Source: Lysobacterales bacterium
Lineage (GTDB): Bacteria; Pseudomonadota; Gammaproteobacteria; Xanthomonadales; Marinicellaceae
DNA length: 64,000 nt
NCBI GenBank assembly: GCA_026988115.1
Contig: JALSLV010000120.1
Span: 1 to 64,000, forward strand
Direction: 5' to 3'
Part shown: positions 55,683-63,192 of the stretch, piece by piece
Layout of the letters: each line of letters opens with the position of its first letter
Position numbering within the stretch: position 1 is the first letter of the stretch
The notes under the pieces: model-generated
The model's database searches: none
Told to the model about the DNA's origin: nothing
The model's input: the letters and a program-made list of their open reading frames with translations, nothing else
Program-made: the position numbers and the translations under genes

Positions 55683-57292
55683 TAAACCGCTTTTTTATTG
55701 GCAACAATGGCATAATTTAAATGCACTATCGCTCGATTAACGGCATTAACCAAAGCTTTAAGTGCGGAGACTTCAATATCAATGTCCTGCCCAATACCAG
55801 TGTACAATTCATTGTTGTAAGAAATGCTTATGGATGAAATACTTAATGCTTCCTCGCCCTTGTCCTTGGATTGAGAACGAAAGGATTCAATGCTGATTGG
55901 TGATAAATAATCTTCCAAAGCATGGTGTAAGGCAGTTAAAGCGGTGCCACCGACTTTGCTTTTGGCATTGATGGTTTTTTCTTTTCCTTGGAAAGTTCCA
56001 TCAATACATATTTCGGTGACTTGCGCTCGTTTGCGGTATTTATAGGTATTAATTTTGATAGGCGAACGGTAAGCAAAATAAGCTTGCATGAATTCCGTAT
56101 CGGTTAAGCCCTTGCGCCGATTGGAAAAGTAATCTTTGATAAACTGCGTGACTTCAATCTTTTCACTGTTTTCACACGTGTATCCGTGTTCTTTGATAAT
56201 GGATTGGGCATGATTGCTGCCGCTTAAAGGGCCAAACACAAAGCTAATTTCTTTGCCCACTTCTTTTGGATCAAAGGGTTGGTAAGCTTGTGGGTTCTTG
56301 AGGATGGCATTGGTGTGACCGCCAGAGGTGTGTCGAGCCGCATTTTCTCCACTAATAGGCCAATGCGCCTGTCGCGGCAACATGTGCGTGGCAACAAAGT
56401 CAGAAATGTCTTTGATATAAGCCGTATGGGTGCTGGTGTGAAAATTTTTGCCTTGGCTGTTGTTGTAGCCAAAGGCTTTCAAATACATTATGCACTGTTC
56501 CAAGGAGACATTGCCAGCACGTTCGCCAATGCCATTGAAACAACCCTCAATTTGGGTTACTGGTCCATCAAAAATAGATTGCATCGTATTAGTCAATGCC
56601 AATCCATAATCGTTATGGCAATGCGCTGACCAAGTTATGTTTTTATCGGGATAACGCTGTTTCATTATCTCGGCGTGACGTTTCATTTTATTGACAAAAA
56701 ATTCTTCTCCTTGCAAATAACAGGCACCACCGATGGTATCAGGGCAGTTAATAATGGTTGCACCTGCTTTGATAGCGGTATCAATGACATCGGTAACAAA
56801 ATCAAAAGTATCGCCCATGCGTGAATAACCTTCGGGAGAAAATTCCACTTCACAACCTGCATCTATTGCCATGCGAATGAATTTATCTAAGTCTTTGTGG
56901 ATTTGTTTATGGTTATTGGCGTAGCTTCCCAATGACGCTTGCATTAACTCAGGGTCTACAGGCAGATAAACGTGCATTCGTGCCCTTTGAGTTGGAATTA
57001 AGCTTTTGAGAGATTCGATGGTAGTAATAACTTGTTCTTCACGCATTTGGCATAACGCCGCGACCTTTGGAGAAGATTCCATTTGCGCATACATCTGTGC
57101 AATGCTTTCGACGATTTTATAATCTTCGCTACTGGCAGCTGGAAAACCCGCCTCTAAGATGTCAATATTAACTTGAGCCGCTAATTTTGCGTACTCAAGG
57201 TTTTGCTCAAAACTCATTCCTGCACCAGGGCATTGTTGCCCATCACGCAACGTGGTATCGAAAATTGTAACTTGTTTGCTTGTTGCTTTCAT
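55682..57292 (-). CDS. leuA: 2-isopropylmalate synthase
   Basis: LeuA condenses acetyl-CoA with 2-ketoisovalerate, the first step of leucine synthesis. The 536-residue protein has the TIM-barrel start FDTTLRDGQQCPGAGMS, metal site HCHNDYGLAL, and NGIGERAGN. The C-terminal regulatory domain (KSKVGGTALTALHHALEDY ... ALKALVNAVNRAI) gives leucine feedback. A GAGAGAAGC Shine-Dalgarno sequence precedes the ATG. It follows the leuL leader by ~90 bp. Confidence 0.96.
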   Translation of the reverse strand: MKATSKQVTIFDTTLRDGQQCPGAGMSFEQNLEYAKLAAQVNIDILEAGFPAASSEDYKIVESIAQMYAQMESSPKVAALCQMREEQVITTIESLKSLIPTQRARMHVYLPVDPELMQASLGSYANNHKQIHKDLDKFIRMAIDAGCEVEFSPEGYSRMGDTFDFVTDVIDTAIKAGATIINCPDTIGGACYLQGEEFFVNKMKRHAEIMKQRYPDKNITWSAHCHNDYGLALTNTMQSIFDGPVTQIEGCFNGIGERAGNVSLEQCIMYLKAFGYNNSQGKNFHTSTHTAYIKDISDFVATHMLPRQAHWPISGENAARHTSGGHTNAILKNPQAYQPFDPKEVGKEISFVFGPLSGSNHAQSIIKEHGYTCENSEKIEVTQFIKDYFSNRRKGLTDTEFMQAYFAYRSPIKINTYKYRKRAQVTEICIDGTFQGKEKTINAKSKVGGTALTALHHALEDYLSPISIESFRSQSKDKGEEALSISSISISYNNELYTGIGQDIDIEVSALKALVNAVNRAIVHLNYAIVANKKAV

Positions 57293-57360
57293 GCTTCTCT
57301 CGTGTTGTTTTAACTTATAAAATATTGGGTGAATATCCTAAAAAAACCTTTTAGGTGGGT

Positions 57361-57381
57361 GCAGTCCTATAGATTGACTGC
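57361..57381 (-). terminator. Hairpin in the leuL-leuA leader (candidate attenuator)
   Basis: GCAGTC (57361-57366) and GACTGC (57376-57381) form a 6-bp stem immediately after the leuL stop codon on the minus strand. A run of seven T lies about 12 nt further downstream. The stem's first bases overlap the leader stop. Which hairpin is the terminator and which the anti-terminator was not resolved. Confidence 0.45.
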
Positions 57382-57464
57382 TAGATAAGTCGTAAGAGAA
57401 GAAGTGATAATAACAAACCCAAGGCAGAAAATTGCACAAAAGAAGAGGCAATAGAGTGTTTCAT
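57381..57464 (-). CDS. leuL: leu operon leader peptide
   Basis: The 27-residue frame starts MKHSIASSFVQFSA and continues LGLLLSLLLLRLI before TAG. Nine of its last 13 codons are leucine (TTG, TTG, TTA, TTA, CTT, CTT, CTC, TTA, CTT). It ends 88 bp before leuA with a hairpin after its stop. This is the hallmark of transcription attenuation, in which ribosome stalling at leucine codons during starvation favours an anti-terminator. An earlier in-frame ATG at 57485 is possible. A plausible promoter on the minus strand is TTGATA (57523-57518) and TACTTT (57500-57495) with a 17-nt spacer. Confidence 0.8.
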   Translation of the reverse strand: MKHSIASSFVQFSALGLLLSLLLLRLI

Positions 57465-57519
57465 GATTTTGATTTGATTATTCATTGTCCGCATAAAGTA
57501 ACAATAAAAATTTATTCTA

Positions 57520-58014
57520 TCAAGTAGTTTTTGAAATTTGACGAATAAATTTTTGAAATAACTCTTTTTGTGGGATTTGATGTTCATTTATTACCGTTAG
57601 ACTGTTATATAATTTTAGATTGTGCACAAACAGCCCATCTTTCAATTCAAAAGATTCATCTGTCTTAAAATGTGGTGTGGTTTGGTTGCCACAACTTGGG
57701 GATTTGCTTTTGAGAATGAAGCCTTTAAACTGTTTAAAGTGTTGTTCGTTTTCTTTAAACCAGTTATTGAATTGCTCAGTAAAATCTGTTTTGTGGTTGT
57801 CCACTTGTACCAGTCTGGTATCGCCATCAATGATACGCATTTGGATGGCTGGACGAGGGATACTCATGCCCATTTTCACTTCTGGGCAAATAGGTATGAG
57901 TTGGTAAACTTTGGGGTCAAAATACTTTTCTAAATCAGCAAATTTGTCTTTGCCATCGTAGCGGACTTTTTGACCCAAAAGGCAGGCACTGACACCGATT
58001 TTAACCCTTGTCAT
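57520..58014 (-). CDS. DUF523 family protein
   Basis: This 164-residue protein of the DUF523 family has the pattern VGVSACLLGxxVRYDG near the start (here KIGVSACLLGQKVRYDGKDK). It also has LIPICPEVKMGMSIPRPAI, and KSKSPSCGN with two conserved Cys. Its role in cells is not established; conserved cysteines suggest sulfur or metal chemistry. It overlaps the upstream FMN protein by 14 bp, so the pair is likely co-expressed. Confidence 0.88.
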   Translation of the reverse strand: MTRVKIGVSACLLGQKVRYDGKDKFADLEKYFDPKVYQLIPICPEVKMGMSIPRPAIQMRIIDGDTRLVQVDNHKTDFTEQFNNWFKENEQHFKQFKGFILKSKSPSCGNQTTPHFKTDESFELKDGLFVHNLKLYNSLTVINEHQIPQKELFQKFIRQISKTT

Positions 58015-59503
58015 ATTTGCTTTTTTTATCAGGAAATAAAATATTCAAGGGTTTAGACAGGTCATTAGAAAAAACCATTCGCACATGTGATCGCTTGAGT
58101 TGTCTGGGTTCTTTGACACCACAAGAGTGCGCAATAACACCGACTTCTTTTATCATGTGTTTGGCAAAGTTCGCTACGCGTTTGGTTTTGTTCTCGACCA
58201 CCAAGCCTTTGTGTAAATCTGGATCATGGGTTGTTATTCCTGTAGGGCAGGTATTTTTATTGCATTTTAGGGCTTGTATACAACCCAATGAAAATAAAAA
58301 TCCACGGGCATTGTTGATAAAATCAGCACCAGCACATAAGGCCCAAGCAACCTCCGCAGGTGTGATTAATTTACCCGAGGTCATGATGCGGATTCGGTTC
58401 TTTAAACCGTATTCGTCGCGTAAATCCACCAACATAGGTAAGGATTCTTTAATGACCATGCCGACATCATCCATTAAGGATTGTGGCGCAGCACCAGTAC
58501 CGCCGTCACCTGAATCAATAGTAATGAAATCAGGAGCTGATTCAATACCGCGGTTATGAATTTCGGTAAATAGTTCATGCAACCATTCATCATTACCCAT
58601 GACCATTTTAAAGCCAACGGGTAAACCACTAACATCGCGAATTTTATTTATCATATCTAACAATTCGTGGGCATTCTTGATTTCTGGGTGGCGATTTGGG
58701 CTTATGGATGCCTGTCCTGCTGGAATACCTCGAATATTAGCAATTTCTTGCGTGACTTTAGCAGCGGGTAGAATGCCGCCTTTACCAGGTTTTGCCCCTT
58801 GAGCGAGTTTGAGTTCAATCATTTTGACCTGCGGAATTTGCCCTACTTCTTTGAGTTTGTCAAAGTCAAAGCCACCGTCTTTGTTGCGTGCACCGTATTT
58901 AGCTGTTCCAAATTGATAAACAATATCGCAACCGCCTTCTAAATGGTAAGGAGAGATACCCCCTTCGCCTGTGTTCATCCAAATACCTGCTTTTTTTGCC
59001 CCATGCGATAAGGATTGCACCGCGGGCATGGATAATGCGCCAAAACTCATGGCAGAAATGTTAAAGAAGCTTGGCGTTGCATAGGGTTGTTTGGCATAAG
59101 GTCCAATAATTAAGTTGTCCGCTTCAACCGCATCTTTTTTCATTACAGGAAAGGCACAATTCAAGAAAATCATCGCACCCCGTCTATCCAAATTTCGGGT
59201 TGATCCAAAAGCCACAGTGTTATTATTTCCTTTGGCGGCTTTATAAACCCAGGTTCTTTGTGCGCGATTAAAGGGTAATTCTTCTCTATCCATAGCAAAA
59301 AAGTATTGCCTAAAGAATTCACCTAAATGTTCAAATAACCACCGGAATCGTCCAATAACAGGAAAGTTGCGTCGAATAGTATGCTTCTTCTGTGTTTTGT
59401 CGATAAAATACATGACAATGGCAGCGAGAATTGCCAAACCAATGACAAAAACCAATAATAAAACCAAAAACTTTATGGACGAAATAAACCAAGAATTTAA
59501 CAT
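58001..59503 (-). CDS. FMN-binding glutamate synthase family protein
   Basis: The 500-residue protein has an N-terminal transmembrane helix (about 10-32, FLVLLLVFVIGLAILAAIVM) then a cytosolic domain like the FMN half of GltB. It has GEGGISPYHLEGG, the Fe-S cluster Cys set in LKCNKNTCPTGITTHD, and ITIDSGDGGTGAAP with the FMN-phosphate site. Members of this family lack the glutaminase domain and may oxidise small substrates at the membrane. It is directly upstream of the DUF523 gene on the same strand. Substrate unknown. Confidence 0.9.
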   Translation of the reverse strand: MLNSWFISSIKFLVLLLVFVIGLAILAAIVMYFIDKTQKKHTIRRNFPVIGRFRWLFEHLGEFFRQYFFAMDREELPFNRAQRTWVYKAAKGNNNTVAFGSTRNLDRRGAMIFLNCAFPVMKKDAVEADNLIIGPYAKQPYATPSFFNISAMSFGALSMPAVQSLSHGAKKAGIWMNTGEGGISPYHLEGGCDIVYQFGTAKYGARNKDGGFDFDKLKEVGQIPQVKMIELKLAQGAKPGKGGILPAAKVTQEIANIRGIPAGQASISPNRHPEIKNAHELLDMINKIRDVSGLPVGFKMVMGNDEWLHELFTEIHNRGIESAPDFITIDSGDGGTGAAPQSLMDDVGMVIKESLPMLVDLRDEYGLKNRIRIMTSGKLITPAEVAWALCAGADFINNARGFLFSLGCIQALKCNKNTCPTGITTHDPDLHKGLVVENKTKRVANFAKHMIKEVGVIAHSCGVKEPRQLKRSHVRMVFSNDLSKPLNILFPDKKSKYDKG

Positions 59504-59580
59504 TTAATACCTCAATAATTTGAAAATGGATTATACCATTGAATAGAGCTGTTTTTATTAGAAATATTTCAAGAAATTTG

Positions 59581-59609
59581 TTGAATTTAGTTTATCATGT
59601 CCGTATAAT
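59581..59609 (+). promoter_or_regulatory. Sigma-70 promoter of ykgO
   Basis: TTGAAT (59581-59586) and the perfect TATAAT (59604-59609) are 17 nt apart. The ATG of ykgO follows 33 nt after the -10. A weak Shine-Dalgarno sequence (TAGGT) lies before the start codon. Confidence 0.75.
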
Positions 59610-59641
59610 CCGCATCCTTATTAAATTAACTAGGTAATGTC

Positions 59642-59767
59642 ATGAAAGTATTATCATCTTTGAAATCAGCAAAAACACGTAGCCGTGACTGCAAAGTAGT
59701 ACGTCGCCGTGGCAAAGTATTTGTAATATGCAAATCAAACCCAAAATTTAAAGCACGTCAAAGATAA
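59642..59767 (+). CDS. ykgO: 50S ribosomal protein L36, zinc-free (YkgO) type
   Basis: The 41-residue protein is [20 protein letters not shown] then [21 protein letters not shown]. It aligns with E. coli YkgO and has only two Cys (17 and 30), so the four-ligand zinc ribbon of the ordinary RpmJ is lost. Such C-minus paralogues replace RpmJ under zinc limitation in many bacteria, although in some lineages they are the main L36. A promoter and a strong terminator bracket the gene, making it a single-gene unit. Confidence 0.92.
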   Translation: MKVLSSLKSAKTRSRDCKVVRRRGKVFVICKSNPKFKARQR

Positions 59768-59793
59768 ATTCTTTTGTGTTACTAGATTGTAAA

Positions 59794-59820
59794 AGCCCTC
59801 AGGACTGAGGGCTTTTTTTT
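59794..59820 (+). terminator. Terminator of ykgO
   Basis: AGCCCTCAG (59794-59802) and CTGAGGGCT (59805-59813) form a perfect 9-bp GC-rich stem with a 2-nt gap, followed by eight T (59813-59820). Confidence 0.93.
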
Positions 59821-59837
59821 GTATTAAATTAAGAACG

Positions 59838-59924
59838 GTCATTGCGAGGAGGGACGACGTGGCAATCTTTATGACCTACGTTTACTTTGGGAGATTGCCG
59901 TGTCGCTGCGCTTCTCGCAATGAC
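59838..59924. repeat. Solo copy of the palindromic element (87 bp)
   Basis: Its arms GTCATTGCGAGGAGGGACGA (left) and TTCTCGCAATGAC (right end) match those of the 12.5-13.8 kb array, but the loop is different and shorter (TTATGACCTACG). No GIY-YIG gene is nearby. It is a separate insertion of the same family. Confidence 0.85.
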
Positions 59925-59950
59925 TTGGATTTTTGATTGAATTGTTTTTT

Positions 59951-60008
59951 GTAGTGGTTTCCCTTGTATCATTAGGTGTGGATAGGTGTCTACAAGGGAC
60001 TCCACTAC
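59951..60008. repeat. 58-bp inverted repeat next to the solo element
   Basis: GTAGTGG (59951-59957) pairs with CCACTAC (60002-60008), and CCCTTGTA (59961-59968) pairs with TACAAGGG (59991-59998). A piece of its right arm also occurs at 18553-18562. It lies in a 342-bp gene-free gap before gltX. Confidence 0.65.
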
Positions 60009-60109
60009 TTGAGTAACAGAACATCTAAAGCCAAAAATTATTCTTTACAATACAATACAGTTTAAATTTGCTAAAATTCATTCATTAACTATTAACCACA
60101 AAAAATATT

Positions 60110-61528
60110 ATGACAATAATTACTCGATTTGCACCATCGCCTACAGGCTATTTACACGTTGGCGGTGCACGCACGGCACTTTTTTCCTATCTTTTTGCCC
60201 GTAAAAATAAAGGCAAATTTATATTACGTATCGAAGATACTGATCAAGAGCGTTCAACTCAAGCATCTGTAGATGCCATTTTTGAAGGCATGAAATGGTT
60301 AGGTCTGGAACACGATGGCGAGGTGCCTTATCAAACCAAAAGATTTCCACAGTATAAAGTAAAGGTGCAACAGTTACTCGATGAAGGCAAAGCTTATTAT
60401 TGCACTTGCAGCAAAGAACGTTTGGATGAAATGCGTGATGCGCAAATGAAAGCAGGAGGAAAACCACGCTATGATGGTAAATGCCGTGATTTGAATTTAC
60501 CCAATTCTGATGATGCTGTGGTTCGATTCCGTAATCCTCAAGAAGGTGAGGTGACTTTTGATGATTATGTGCGTGGTGTTATTACCACTTCAAATAAAGA
60601 ATTAGATGACTTAATTATTGCTCGACCTGACGGCACGCCAACCTATAATTTTACCGTAGTCATTGATGATATTGACATGAATATTTCGCATGTTATTCGT
60701 GGTGATGATCACATTAATAACACGCCAAGACAAATTAATATTTACAAAGCCTTGGGTGCAGACTTGCCACGATTTGCTCATTTGCCGATGATTTTGGGTG
60801 ATGATGGTGCGCGTTTGTCTAAACGTCATGGTGCAGTAGGGGTGATGGAATACGCTAACAATGGTTATTTGCCCGAAGCGGTACTCAATTATCTGGTGCG
60901 TTTGGGTTGGTCTTATGAAGACAAAGAGTTGTTCACCAAAGACGAGATGATTGAATTGTTTGATTTGAAAAAAGTCAATAAAGCACCATCGGCTTTCAAC
61001 ACGTCAAAACTCAATTGGATTAACCAACAATACATTCAACAAGCGGACTCACAACGCTTGGCTGGTTTGCTTAAAAAACGCCTTGATGTTTTGAATGTCA
61101 ACGTGCCAGAATCAATAGACTTGGTTAAGGTGGTGGATATGTTTAAATCGCGTGCTGTGACCATCAATGAAATGGCGGATTCGGCTTTGTTTTTGTTCAG
61201 TGACATTAAAGAGTATGAAGAAAAAGCAGTGAAAAAAGTTTTTAAACAATCCGCAATCAAACCTTTTGAAACCTTAATAAAAAAGATGTCAACCGTCGAA
61301 GATTGGGCAAATGCTAACTTGCATGAATTGATTGAAGACACGGTTAATGAGCTTGAAGTTGGCTTTGGCAAAGTAGGCCAGCCACTACGCGTTGCTTTAA
61401 CAGGCTCTTCATCAGGACCTGCTAATGATGAAATCATGCACGTGCTTGGTCAGAAAGAAAGCATTAAACGCACAGAAAACGCATTGGTGTTTTTACTTGA
61501 AAAGCTTAAAGCTCAAGGGTTGATATAA
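60110..61528 (+). CDS. gltX: Glutamate-tRNA ligase
   Basis: GltX charges tRNA-Glu in translation. The 472-residue class I synthetase has the HIGH-type motif in FAPSPTGYLHVGGARTAL (7-24), the zinc-site type CTCSKERL, and the KMSKS-type motif ARLSKRHG near residue 240. The length is typical of bacterial non-discriminating or discriminating GltX; which kind is not resolved here. xdhA starts 20 bp after its stop. Confidence 0.96.
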   Translation: MTIITRFAPSPTGYLHVGGARTALFSYLFARKNKGKFILRIEDTDQERSTQASVDAIFEGMKWLGLEHDGEVPYQTKRFPQYKVKVQQLLDEGKAYYCTCSKERLDEMRDAQMKAGGKPRYDGKCRDLNLPNSDDAVVRFRNPQEGEVTFDDYVRGVITTSNKELDDLIIARPDGTPTYNFTVVIDDIDMNISHVIRGDDHINNTPRQINIYKALGADLPRFAHLPMILGDDGARLSKRHGAVGVMEYANNGYLPEAVLNYLVRLGWSYEDKELFTKDEMIELFDLKKVNKAPSAFNTSKLNWINQQYIQQADSQRLAGLLKKRLDVLNVNVPESIDLVKVVDMFKSRAVTINEMADSALFLFSDIKEYEEKAVKKVFKQSAIKPFETLIKKMSTVEDWANANLHELIEDTVNELEVGFGKVGQPLRVALTGSSSGPANDEIMHVLGQKESIKRTENALVFLLEKLKAQGLI

Positions 61529-61548
61529 ACCCAAATACAGATAGACAA

Positions 61549-62949
61549 ATGATAGAATTTATACTCAATGACAAAATAATAAGAACTAATGCCAATAAAT
61601 CCATGACACTTGTGGACTTTATTCGTGAAAACAGAAACCTAAAGGGAACAAAAATAGTCTGTCGTGAAGGCGACTGTGGTGCTTGTACGGTAATGGTTGG
61701 TGAATTATCTGCTAATCAATCCAGTGTAAAATACCACACGATAACCTCTTGTATATCATCACTGGCAAACGCTCATGGACAACACATCGTCACCGTTGAA
61801 GGGTTGAATTTAGCCAATAAACTCAATCAGGTACAACAAAGTTTAAAAGACAATTACGCCTCCCAATGTGGCTTTTGCACCCCTGGGTTTGTGGTAGCGA
61901 TGGCAAATTATTGTTTGAACGACAATGCGGATAATGAACAACAAATGCTTGATGCAATCAGTGGCAATATTTGCCGATGCACTGGTTATGTTGCCATTAT
62001 TAATGCGGCTAAGGAGTTGGTGGAAAATTGCAGAGAGCAAGGAAAAAAATACACACTTGAACAGTTAATTAAACACAATTTTATTCCAAAGTATTTTGCC
62101 AGTATAAAAAACAACCTTAAAAAGATTCAATCAGATTATCAACGCAGTGGTGAAAAAATTATCGCAGGTGGAACCGACCTTTACGTTCAACAAGCCGATA
62201 CCTTATTACAAACACCCAATCTCCGTTACATCACTTTAGAGCAAGGACAGCCCATTATTATCGAGAATGATACCTGTTCAATCTCAGGGTTGGCAACGGT
62301 TACCGATTTATTTGAGAACCAAGAACTGCAAAACCGCATTCCACACCTGCAAGACTTCTTGCGTTTATTGTCATCCGAGGCAATCCGCAATATGGCAACG
62401 GTTGCTGGCAATTTTGTTAATGCATCACCGATTGGTGACATGAGTGCTATTTTCTTGGCATTGGATGCCACTTTATTAATTTCCCATAAAGATAAAAACC
62501 GAGAAGTTAAGCTTAAAAACTTCTTTATAGATTACAAAAAAATCGACTTAAAAGAAAATGAGTCTATTGCAAAGTTATGGTTTAAATTGCCCACAAAAAA
62601 CAGCCACTTTAACTTTGAAAAAGTCTCCAAACGCAAACATTTGGATATTGCCACAGTCAATACTGCGATTCATATTGAAGTCAAGGACAACAAGATAGTC
62701 CATTGTGACCTATCTGTTGGAGGAGTTGCTGCTATTCCTAAATTCTTAAACAAAACGGTTGATTTTTTAATCGACAAAGAGATAAACAACGACACAGTTA
62801 AACAAGCCATCGACGTGATGAACACCGAAATAACCCCAATCTCCGATGTCCGAGGCACAGCCGAATACAAACGCTTACTCGCCAATCAATTGCTTAAAGC
62901 GCATTTTATTAAGCTCTTTCCGAAAAGTATTCTATTTGATGCGACTTAA
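61549..62949 (+). CDS. xdhA: Xanthine dehydrogenase small subunit
   Basis: XdhA carries the Fe-S clusters and FAD of the purine-catabolic enzyme that oxidises hypoxanthine and xanthine. The 466-residue protein has the plant-type [2Fe-2S] cluster (Cys38, 43, 46, 68 in VCREGDCGACTV and SC) and the second cluster (C107GFC110 ... C142RC144TG). An FAD domain follows, starting IIAGGTDLYVQ near residue 203 and including GNFVNASPIGDMSA. Normally xdhB, the molybdopterin subunit, follows. Here the gene is followed only by a repeat, an attC-like element and a nuclease-like gene, so xdhB is missing or displaced. Confidence 0.94.
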   Translation: MIEFILNDKIIRTNANKSMTLVDFIRENRNLKGTKIVCREGDCGACTVMVGELSANQSSVKYHTITSCISSLANAHGQHIVTVEGLNLANKLNQVQQSLKDNYASQCGFCTPGFVVAMANYCLNDNADNEQQMLDAISGNICRCTGYVAIINAAKELVENCREQGKKYTLEQLIKHNFIPKYFASIKNNLKKIQSDYQRSGEKIIAGGTDLYVQQADTLLQTPNLRYITLEQGQPIIIENDTCSISGLATVTDLFENQELQNRIPHLQDFLRLLSSEAIRNMATVAGNFVNASPIGDMSAIFLALDATLLISHKDKNREVKLKNFFIDYKKIDLKENESIAKLWFKLPTKNSHFNFEKVSKRKHLDIATVNTAIHIEVKDNKIVHCDLSVGGVAAIPKFLNKTVDFLIDKEINNDTVKQAIDVMNTEITPISDVRGTAEYKRLLANQLLKAHFIKLFPKSILFDAT

Positions 62950-63058
62950 CTACGCAAAGACCGAAAAGAAAATTTTCTGATAGTAATCTAATTCAGAAAA
63001 TAACAAGGGTAAAAGCGATTAACCACAGAGGACACAGAGTTCACAGAGAAGAAAGGGA
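62950..63058. other. Gap between xdhA and attC-like element B
   Basis: There is no gene. A degenerate CACAGAG direct repeat (about 63021-63050, ACCACAGAGGACACAGAGTT) is present, like the one at 13805-13890. Confidence 0.4.
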
Positions 63059-63187
63059 TAACGTGTTTGTGTATGATTAGTTGGGTAGTTTAAGCACTAA
63101 AGTTAGTAAATAAATCACAGATAGAAAGTCCGCGAGGACTTTCGTAAATTGGCTAAAACCAGCAATTAATTATACACGGTGTTGGCA
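63059..63187 (-). repeat. attC-like structured element B (about 130 bp)
   Basis: It has the same architecture as element A: TAACG at the outer end, arms GTGTAT (63069-63074)/ATACAC (63172-63177), TTAGTTG pairing with CAATTAA, central hairpin GAAAGTCC (63124-63131)/GGACTTTC (63136-63143), and GTTGGCA at the gene side. The outer arms differ from those of A yet keep their pairing. It begins 5 bp after the stop of the nuclease-like gene on the minus strand. Confidence 0.6.
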
Positions 63188-63192
63188 TTTCG

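Noticed and set aside
57465-57587. Longer form of the leucine leader from upstream starts
   Set aside because: The upstream part overlaps the end of the DUF523 gene and the likely promoter; only the C-terminal 27 codons have leader character.
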